From: Bradyrhizobium sp. WSM1743
GTDB lineage: Bacteria; Pseudomonadota; Alphaproteobacteria; Rhizobiales; Xanthobacteraceae
Assembly (NCBI RefSeq): GCF_000473065.1
Contig: NZ_KI421494.1
Coordinates: 48,752 to 112,751, forward strand
Length of the DNA stretch: 64,000 nt
Direction: 5' to 3'
Part shown: positions 57,726-64,000 of the stretch, in pieces
How the letters are laid out: the number at the start of each line of letters is the position of its first letter
How positions within the stretch are numbered: position 1 is the stretch's first letter
Made by a program: the position numbers and the translations under genes
The notes under the pieces: model-generated
The model's database searches: none
Told to the model about the DNA's origin: nothing
What the model saw: the letters and a program-made list of their open reading frames with translations, nothing else

Positions 57726-57995
57726 CAGGGAGACGGTAGGGCATGTTCTGCTCTTGCGCAGCAAGTAGCCAAAGAGTCCCGTTGTGTTCCTTCCAGGGCG
57801 CCGAGATTTCCTTCGTGAGGCCCCTCGTTCAGCGTTGAACCGTAGCGCTCAATGCTCAATGAAAACCGTTTAATACAACAAATCCCGCATGGGCGCCTAA
57901 ATTCGGCGTTCCATCGCCTTCTTTCGTGGTTTTGTTGCGCGTATTATCGGTTTGTCCCGCAGAGCGCGATGTTTGATCACTGCGCCTGCTGTGAT

Positions 57996-58124
57996 TCATC
58001 GATGAAAGCCCGCCATGTAGCGGATTACGAAGAAAGTCACGGCGACGACGGCGGACGTTACAGCGAGCGAAAACGCTACTCGCGCCAAGAACTGGCCAGG
58101 GCTAAGTCCGTCCCATGAACTCAT
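57996..58124 (-). CDS. Possible 42-residue membrane microprotein
   Basis: The frame MSSWDGLSPGQFLARVAFSL continues AVTSAVVAVTFFVIRYMAGF and ends in HR. It has one long hydrophobic helix with a basic end. The ribosome binding site is poor. The frame is open further upstream (to 58178). Confidence 0.3.
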   Translation of the reverse strand: MSSWDGLSPGQFLARVAFSLAVTSAVVAVTFFVIRYMAGFHR

Positions 58125-58720
58125 TTTCGTGCTTTGCGTTACGACTCGGATTTGCGCCTGCAGCATGATCGTTACCATACGAACTTTGCGAGTAATCAGC
58201 GGAATTCGGTTTGTGCGCGCCGCGAATCGTCGCGCCTCTTGAGGCAGTCACTCTGCAACCCTAAGCTCCATTAGGGGTACAAAATTCCGCTGCTGAGCAA
58301 CTGACGATGCACAGCTTATTGTCGGCGATACTCGGAAATAAAACCTGGACTCTCGAGTAATTCCCATCGCTGCTTGGGATCGGCAGGGTCGTAGACTTCA
58401 AGCGTCAGCGCTACTTCCGGAGCGGTGCGATCGCCTTTCCGTGCGATTGCGAGCTTACCTGCGCTTGAGTTCAACGTTCACACGCGAATGTCGGGTTGCA
58501 AACATTTTGCCTCCTGATGGACAGTGGGACAGAACAAAATAGGACAAACTCGAGAAGTACACACAGCCAGGCGAGGTACAGCAGCCTTTTGACAAAAAAG
58601 GCACGTTGCTTGCTTGGGTGCAGTGAGCATCACTGGTCTTGCAGGGGCTGTGATGCTGGGGCGGGCCTGACATGATCCAGGGCCATTTCGGGTCCGCCCC
58701 GTTATTGCTCGCGAGGCAAC
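58125..58720. other. Intergenic stretch, nothing recognised
   Basis: No gene or repeat identified. Confidence 0.4.
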
Positions 58721-59119
58721 ATGGAGCAACGTATTCGAGCAGCTTCAGCGGCTATCGCGTTCGCTCATGCGCTCGGTCGCGAAGTCCTCAGCGTGTACGA
58801 ACATGAAGGCCGTAGGTACAACAGAATCAGAGTCGGTGTAACCGGGAGCATAACAAACGGTTACGACTTCGAAAGTGAATGTCACATCGCCGGTGCGCTA
58901 CCGAGTATATATCACTTCGGTACGGAGTCGCATTGGCTACTGACGCCCAGGTACCCACGACTCTACAGCGGCCTTGATTATTGCACCTCAACCCACTTCT
59001 CCGTGAGAGTGACGGACAATCGTGTCCAGATAGTCGATTGGCGGAGGAATTCCTTCACATACACCGTCTGGTGGGTGGTCCGCGCAATAGAAGGAAGCCG
59101 ACGATGGAGATTGCGCTAG
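58721..59119 (+). CDS. Hypothetical 132-residue protein
   Basis: GAGG lies seven bases before the ATG. The sequence is non-repetitive and strand-rich: VLSVYEHEGRRYNRIRVGVT, GYDFESECHIAGALPSIYHF, THFSVRVTDNRVQIVDWRRN. Low Arg bias and a balanced composition make it look like a real beta-sheet protein, but I do not recognise it. It is followed by an overlapping 29-codon membrane peptide frame. It is located between the IS element and a type III effector gene. Confidence 0.45.
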   Translation: MEQRIRAASAAIAFAHALGREVLSVYEHEGRRYNRIRVGVTGSITNGYDFESECHIAGALPSIYHFGTESHWLLTPRYPRLYSGLDYCTSTHFSVRVTDNRVQIVDWRRNSFTYTVWWVVRAIEGSRRWRLR

Positions 59120-59193
59120 CAATCGGCGCTGTACTCGTTTTCACCGCAATCACGGTCGCTTGCCTGTGGGCGCTTGGAGGCTGGAGTGGCTGA
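59104..59193 (+). CDS. Possible 29-residue membrane peptide overlapping the previous gene
   Basis: MEIALAIGAVLVFTAITVAC then LWALGGWSG: almost entirely one hydrophobic helix. The ATG lies 16 bases before the end of the upstream gene in another frame, which would allow coupled translation. Such short peptides occur as small membrane subunits. It may be chance. Confidence 0.3.
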   Translation: MEIALAIGAVLVFTAITVACLWALGGWSG

Positions 59194-59301
59194 GTATCTT
59201 GGTGAATGAGGCCGATAGAGAAAGCGTTTGTTAGATGGTTCCGGCCGCCTTTTCCGAGATTGGCCGGCGCGAATGCCTCCCGGCTACAGGACCGTGGCCA
59301 C

Positions 59302-59329
59302 GTCAGGTTCTCGAAAGCTTGCCCGAGTA
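59302..59329 (+). promoter_or_regulatory. tts box (TtsI binding site) of the NopD-like gene
   Basis: GTCAGGTTCTCGAAAGCT followed by GCCCGAGTA: near-perfect tts box, 38 bp before the GTG start. It closely matches the box at 2530 in front of the broken homologue. Confidence 0.8.
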
Positions 59330-59366
59330 GAAGACCTGCTCAGGTGTTTTTGGACGTGAGGCTAGC

Positions 59367-62129
59367 GTGGACCCGCAAAATTTTGACCCATCGAATTTAA
59401 CAGCGTGGCCCCAGGTGCAACACGCTGTGCCGCAAGAACATCAAGGGGACCGACCCGGGCAAGAGGCCTTTGAGCAGCAATTGCACGAGGCGCGTCAGGC
59501 CGATAATGCGCGGCCCGACGGAGGGCCACGCCGTAGTCCCCGTCCCAATGTGTCTAGCGACAGCCAGCAGTCCCCGGACGAGCTGATGGGTACGCTTGCC
59601 AGGAGCAACCTCCTGCCAAGCAAGGAGGTCCTCATCAACAATGAGCATGAGACAGATCAGTTGAGAGCAGCGAAGAGGCCGAGGACCCTGGAGAATCCGC
59701 AAGGGATTGCGATTGAGCGGCAGCTGAGCGACGTCGCCGATTCAGGAGGAGGTGGTGGAGCAATGCCGGCCGCCTCGGCGCTGCAGCCGGCTCAGTCAAT
59801 GGGGATTGTGATACGGGGGCATCAGCGGGACATGCGGCCTGTTTATTCCGAGGATGCTTCCGCTATCTTGGGGCTTGAGGAGGCCCTCATCAAGGGCGGG
59901 ATGCCCCCCAGCGGGGTGAAGCAGCATGTAAGCGCTCTTCTTAGCTATAGCCGTTGGCTCTTCGAAAAACGCAGACCGAGCATTGTTGCTCGGATGGACA
60001 GTAACTCGCTGAGCGATGGCGGTGACGTACGCGAGTTCGTCGGTAAAGGCAATCCCGCGAGACTCATTGCAGCATTAGACCATCTCCGCACCTTTCGGTC
60101 GACGGGCGAAGTCAAAGTCGTCGTACGCCCAAGGAGCGGTCGCGCCAAGCTCAATCCTGCCACCCCGAACGTGGCCCCCATCCATTCCGAAAGCGCGGCA
60201 CTGATGGAACAGAGGCGCCTCGACAACGCCGTTGCGCAGCCCAGCGCGCGCTCGGCGCCGCAGCCGGGTCAGTCGACGGGGATTGTGAGAGGGCACGACA
60301 TGCGGCCTCCTTCCGAGGATGCTCCCGTTGTCCCGTGGCTTGAGAAGGCCCTCATCGAGGCCGGGACTAGGCGCCTCGACATCGCCGCTGCGCAGCTTAG
60401 TGCGTCCTCGGCGCTGCGGCCGGCTCAATCGAGGGGGGTTGTGACAGGGGGGGACATGCGGCCTCTTTATTTCGAGGATGCTCGCGATATCTCGGGGCTC
60501 CAGGAGGCCTTCATCAAGGCCGGGTTGCCAAGAGACGCCGCCTGCCAATATGCAAGTCCTCTTCGTAGCTTTGGCCGTTGGCTCTTCGCGAAAAACAAAC
60601 CAAGCCTTGTTGTTCAGCTCGACAGTGGTTCGTTGAGCGGTGATGTGTCCGGGTTCATGGGAAAGCGTAATCCCGACCGACTCCTTAGGGCAATAAACCA
60701 TCTCCGGACCTTCCGGTCGACAGGCACGATCGTACGCCCATTCACCAAGCGCGATCCTCACCCCTCGGACGCGGCTCCCATTCATCCCGAAAGCGCGGTA
60801 CTGATGGAGCCGAGGCGCCTCGACCACGCCATTGCGCAGCACAGCGCGTTGCAGCAAGCCAGTCGGCCCGAAGAGATTCGGGGACTGCGGGATGATCAAC
60901 CCGCCCCGTCGGCTTTCGTCCAAGGGCAGGTCGCGTTCGATCCGGAGCAGATTTCGCAGGAGGAGCTTCGGCAAGTGCTGGATAATCAACCCATCCCCTC
61001 GCCAGTTTCCGTCTCTTCAGAGGAGCTTCAGCGACTGGAAAAAGATGTACATGACGAGCTTGACGTCCGAACGGACGATCACCCTGCCCAGTCGTTCTCC
61101 GTCGATCCAGAAGAGTTTACTTTCAATCTAGACCAGTTCTCTCCAGGGGAGCTTCGGCGACTGATTGATGATGACTCCGCGCAACTAGCGGAGCTTCAGG
61201 AACGGCGGAATGATCAACCCGCCCCGTCGGCTTTCGTCCAAGGGCAGGTCGCGTTCGATCCAGAGCAGATTTCTCAGGAGGAGCTTCGGCGAGTACTCGA
61301 TCATCTGGATAATCCCATCCCGTCGCCAGTTTCCGTCCCTACAGAGGAGCTTCAGCGACTGGAAAACGATTTGCATGACGAGCTTGACGGCCGACGGGAC
61401 GCTCACCCTGCCCAGAACTCCGCGCAACTAGCGGAACTTCAGGAACGGCGGAATGATCAACCCGCGCCCTCGGCTTTCGTCGAAGGGCAGGTCGCGTTCG
61501 ATCCAGAGCAGATTTCTCAGGAGGAGCTTCGGCGACTACTCGATCATCTGGATAATCCGATCCAGCCGCCAGTTTCCGCCCCTTCAGAGGAGCTTCAGCG
61601 ACTGGAAAACGATGTGCATGAGGAGCTTGACGTCCGAGGGGACGATCACCGTGCCCAGTCGTTCTCCATCGATCCAGAAGAGTTTAGTTTCAATCTAGAG
61701 GAGTTCTCTCCAGGGGAGCTTCGGCGACTGATAGATGATGACTCAGCGCAACTAGGGTACGTTCGGGAACGGTGGAATGATCAACCCGCGCCGTCGGCTT
61801 TCGTCGAAGGGCAGGTCGCGTTCGATCCAGAGCAGATTTCTCAGGAGGAGCTTCGGCAAGTACTCGATCATCCGGATAATCCGATCCAGCCGCCAGTTTC
61901 CGTCCCTTTAGAGGAGCTTCAGCGACTGGAAAACGATCTGCATGACGAGCTTGACGGCCGACGGGACGATCACCGTGCCCAGTCGTTCTCCATCGATCCA
62001 GAAGAGTCTACTTTCAATCAAGAGCAGTTCTCTCCAGGGGAGCTTCGACGACTTCTTGATGATGGACTCCCACAGTTGGAAGTGGATCGTCTAGCCCGCC
62101 AGTCGCTGACCTTACCCCCCGGGGCTTAA
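59367..62129 (+). CDS. Large repeat-containing type III effector, NopD-like, without visible protease domain
   Basis: 920 residues starting at GTG 59367. The N-terminus (VDPQNFDPSN, secretion region) matches the fragment at 2598. Two full copies of a about 100-residue helical module (GLEEALIKGGMPPS..., RWLFEKRRPSIVARMDS..., HLRTFRSTG) lie at about 150-255 and 365-460, with a shortened one between. From about residue 508 to the end run four tandem units of about 106 residues (PAPSAFVQGQVAFDPEQIS, EELQRLENDLHDELDG, FSPGELRRLIDD). This layout resembles NopD/Bel2-5-type Bradyrhizobium effectors, which carry a C-terminal Ulp1/C48 SUMO protease. Here the frame ends LARQSLTLPPGA right after the repeats and no His-Asp-Cys protease sequence follows; IS3 debris begins 43 bp later. 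It may be truncated or a repeat-only form. Confidence 0.75.
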   Translation: MDPQNFDPSNLTAWPQVQHAVPQEHQGDRPGQEAFEQQLHEARQADNARPDGGPRRSPRPNVSSDSQQSPDELMGTLARSNLLPSKEVLINNEHETDQLRAAKRPRTLENPQGIAIERQLSDVADSGGGGGAMPAASALQPAQSMGIVIRGHQRDMRPVYSEDASAILGLEEALIKGGMPPSGVKQHVSALLSYSRWLFEKRRPSIVARMDSNSLSDGGDVREFVGKGNPARLIAALDHLRTFRSTGEVKVVVRPRSGRAKLNPATPNVAPIHSESAALMEQRRLDNAVAQPSARSAPQPGQSTGIVRGHDMRPPSEDAPVVPWLEKALIEAGTRRLDIAAAQLSASSALRPAQSRGVVTGGDMRPLYFEDARDISGLQEAFIKAGLPRDAACQYASPLRSFGRWLFAKNKPSLVVQLDSGSLSGDVSGFMGKRNPDRLLRAINHLRTFRSTGTIVRPFTKRDPHPSDAAPIHPESAVLMEPRRLDHAIAQHSALQQASRPEEIRGLRDDQPAPSAFVQGQVAFDPEQISQEELRQVLDNQPIPSPVSVSSEELQRLEKDVHDELDVRTDDHPAQSFSVDPEEFTFNLDQFSPGELRRLIDDDSAQLAELQERRNDQPAPSAFVQGQVAFDPEQISQEELRRVLDHLDNPIPSPVSVPTEELQRLENDLHDELDGRRDAHPAQNSAQLAELQERRNDQPAPSAFVEGQVAFDPEQISQEELRRLLDHLDNPIQPPVSAPSEELQRLENDVHEELDVRGDDHRAQSFSIDPEEFSFNLEEFSPGELRRLIDDDSAQLGYVRERWNDQPAPSAFVEGQVAFDPEQISQEELRQVLDHPDNPIQPPVSVPLEELQRLENDLHDELDGRRDDHRAQSFSIDPEESTFNQEQFSPGELRRLLDDGLPQLEVDRLARQSLTLPPGA
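60891..62090 (+). repeat. Four in-frame tandem repeats within the effector gene
   Basis: Units start at about 60891, 61209, 61451 and 61776. Unit lengths are about 318, 242 and 325 bp; the third junction unit lacks the FSIDPEEF block (81 instead of about 107 residues). Nucleotide identity between units is very high over stretches such as GTTTCCGTCCCT...GAGGAGCTTCAGCGACTGG, so the array is young and prone to copy-number change. Confidence 0.85.
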
Positions 62130-62171
62130 TCCAGTTTGAAGTTCGTTCTGGCCCACGACGAGGACCAGAGC

Positions 62172-62290
62172 ATGAAGCGTAGCCGCTTTACGCGAAAAGC
62201 AGATTATCGGGATCTTGAAGGAGCACGAGGCCGGGGTGTCGGTCGCCGATCTATGCCGCAAGCACGGCGTGAGCGCACGCCAGCATCGTT
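62172..62290 (+). pseudogene. IS3-family orfA fragment, frameshifted
   Basis: MKRSRFT in one frame continues in the next as QIIGILKEHEAGVSVADLCR and KHGVS. This is the start of IS3 (IS407 group) OrfA, a helix-turn-helix protein. It breaks off after about 35 codons. It lies 43 bp behind the effector stop codon. Confidence 0.8.
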
Positions 62291-63171
62291 TGTTACCTTG
62301 CCGCCCCTTCTCGTTGAATTTCTCTGCCGTCCCACTCGATTGGCCTGACGGACCTCCCTAGCGGTCGTGCTGTTGTGGGTGTTGATTGTGTGCGAATGCC
62401 GCCGGAACAAACGGGTGCTCACTCCTCGCAAACCTATACGGGTGCGGTGAGCTAACTCGCGGCCCGCTCTCACGGCCGCGCGTTTTGAGCGGATCACTCT
62501 GCAAGCTTAAGGTTCAGGTAGTTCGGGGAGTAGGGCAGGTCAGCGGTTTCGTTAACCTGACAGCACCGAAACGCCCATCTTGGAGGCCATGATCTGATTG
62601 GCGCGTCCTTTGTAGAAGACAAGGCAGTCATCATCGCTCAAGACGTGCGCTAAATTGGCTCCATTCAGTGGAAGCGCCTCGCCGCCGACAGCTTGAATGC
62701 GCCGATAGCTGTCTTCGTGATGCTTTGGGATGCACCTGTTCTGGCGAGGGGCCATCTGGCTGACGCCGGTGGCTGACTTACTTCTAAAATCATACAGTTC
62801 GCTAGAAAGGCGCGACAATTCCAACTTAAGTAAGCCATCTCCCAATGAGCCTGCGAATGCGTGCGTTATCCTCGCTTGCTGATCGTCCCGTGGAAGAACG
62901 GGCGGTCTCGGCTCAGTGGTCATCGTGCGGTTGCTCTCTCTTCGGTTTACCACGGCTTTTGGCGGATTCACCAACTCTCCCGCTCGTTTGTATCCATCCG
63001 AGCTAAGCCACGGATAAGGGATTACGGATTCCACCGCTTGAGGAGTTCGGGGTCTTCCTTGTGCATCCTGATAAGCTCGATCAGGTTTTCGATGCCGAAG
63101 TCGGTGAATGCCAGGACGTCGTCTTCACCTATGCCTTTGCGACGCGATCGATGGTGAAGATGGCATGAACT
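62291..63171. other. Stretch without recognised gene
   Basis: A minus-strand frame of 160 codons (62552-63034) includes a possible internal start MTTEPRPPVLPRDDQQARIT and ends NLAHVLSDDDCLVFYKGRAN plus about 15 residues. The composition is acceptable, but no family or ribosome binding site supports it. Confidence 0.35.
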
Positions 63172-63880
63172 TTATTGACGTGCATAGCTACGCAGCCCGG
63201 GTGGAGAGAGTGTCGACGCAGGAGGCGTCCAGTTCCAGGGCAACAACTCGCATAGGCGGCTCTGTGGGATGTTGGCAAAGCGCGCAAGAACGTCGGCAAG
63301 CCAGGCGTTCGGATCGATGTCGTTGAGACGCGCTGTCATGATGAGCGTGGCCACCACGGCAGCCCGCTCGGCTCCACGATCAGAACCGGCGAACAACCAT
63401 GCCTTTCTTCCTAGTGCAAACCGCGCAGCGCTCGTTCGCCTGCATTGTCGTCAGACAGATCCTTCCCTCATGGACAAAGGGGGCAAAGCCCTCCCAGCAG
63501 TTGAGCAGATAATGATTGGCTTGAGCACGTTGGACGAACGCGAGAGCCGGGCAGAGTCCGCCTGGAGCCTAGCCTCAAACGTCGGTCAGCAGTGGTGCGC
63601 TTCTCTTCCGGCGGATCTGCAGCCGCTCCTCAGCGTTCAGCCCATAGATGTCGCGTCGATGTCGAACAATTGGTCAATCCGACGAACCGCTTCCAAGAGC
63701 GTTGAACCCGCTACAGGCATCGGCCTGCAGGATGCCGGCGAAGTTCTAAAGTTGCCGCCCGGGATGCTCGCCCCGCCGATCACGTGAGGCGTAGAACAGG
63801 GCCGCCGGTGGATCTCGCCCACCGAATTGCGCGGCGGCGATCAGGGTGAGACTCCGTATTGCCTCACATATGGATGCTCC
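63172..63880 (-). pseudogene. IS66-family transposase (TnpC) C-terminal remnant, several frameshifts
   Basis: Reading the minus strand, successive frames give PPAALFYASRDRRGEHPGRQ, GILQADACSGFNAL, EAVRRIDQLFDID, DDNAGERALRG and LFAGSDRGAERAAVVATLIM followed by TARLNDIDPNAWLADVLARF. All are consecutive blocks of IS66 TnpC (DDE domain and the TnpC C-terminal domain). Stops and frame changes between them make it non-functional. Confidence 0.85.
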
Positions 63881-63927
63881 CGAGTGCGATCGGATGCCTC
63901 ATTTATTTTGCTCCCGACTTGGGTTGA

Positions 63928-63980
63928 GGAGGAGGCCGGGTGCGGAGATGGCCGGGGTTTCGGAGCGCCCGGCCTCCTCC
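63928..63980. repeat. 13-bp perfect inverted repeat
   Basis: GGAGGAGGCCGGG (63928-63940) and CCCGGCCTCCTCC (63968-63980) with a 27-base spacer. It is very GC-rich, without a T run. It lies just outside the IS66 remnant and could be a hairpin terminator or the end of another element. Confidence 0.6.
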
Positions 63981-64000
63981 GCTGGCGCCTGGCACATCAT

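Noticed and set aside
56500..57744. Minus-strand frame of 414 codons across the IS element
   Set aside because: It is the antisense shadow of the ISAs1 transposase; the plus-strand frame has the DDE motifs.
1..64000. CRISPR array, tRNA or rRNA genes, integrase or attachment site
   Set aside because: No regularly spaced repeats, no tRNA cloverleaf or rRNA core words and no integrase motif were found by eye; a covariance-model scan would be needed to exclude small RNAs.

Overview
The window looks like part of the symbiosis island of a Bradyrhizobium (B. japonicum / B. diazoefficiens / B. elkanii type). The main evidence is the classical Bradyrhizobium gene order nolA - nodD2 - nodD1 / nod box - nodY(K) A B C S U I J - nolO - nodZ - fixR - nifA - fixA, a separate fixA not followed by fixBCX, a MerR-type nolA, and type III effector genes preceded by tts boxes. 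I made these assignments by reading translated sequence and motifs; no database search was run.

Layout. (1) 1-13 kb is an accessory region facing the plant. It holds the end of a non-ribosomal peptide synthetase, a polygalacturonase plus a pectin methylesterase, a NopM-type NEL ubiquitin ligase effector and a large modular unrecognised effector. Between them lie fossils: an IS1380 piece, a valS piece, a nopD-like N-terminus that still has its tts box, and separated AbiEi-like and AbiEii-like toxin-antitoxin pieces. (2) 13-32 kb is gene-poor. It has a broken acyltransferase, an OprB porin, a coiled-coil membrane protein, hemN with a FixK-like site, a decayed fixA copy behind an intact sigma54-type promoter, a LuxR solo, an outer-membrane barrel protein, a luciferase-like monooxygenase and a periplasmic amino-acid-type binding protein. 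(3) 32-47.5 kb is the regulatory and Nod-factor block. Its products would make a chitooligosaccharide (NodC), deacetylate it (NodB), N-acylate it (NodA), N-methylate it (NodS), carbamoylate it (NodU, NolO), fucosylate it (NodZ) and export it (NodIJ). (4) 48-55.5 kb is the nitrogen-fixation control block: fixR-nifA, fixA, and a two-gene unit encoding a haem-oxygenase-like/GFA fusion and a 2-oxoglutarate oxygenase behind a candidate sigma54 promoter. (5) 55.5-64 kb has an intact ISAs1-type element with a 10-bp target duplication, small orphan ORFs, a long repeat-rich NopD-like effector without a visible protease domain, and IS3 and IS66 remnants.

The regulation fits together as follows. NodD1 and the nod box would drive the nod operon, TtsI the four tts boxes, and NifA with sigma54 the fix promoters. 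In addition I see four copies of a MerR-geometry promoter (TTGAA(C/T), exactly 19 bp, TA(G/C)G-T) on the minus strand. They lie directly upstream of nolA, upstream of the binding-protein gene, upstream of nodD2, and far upstream of hemN. They are candidate NolA operators and would give a physical basis for the known NolA-NodD2 connection.
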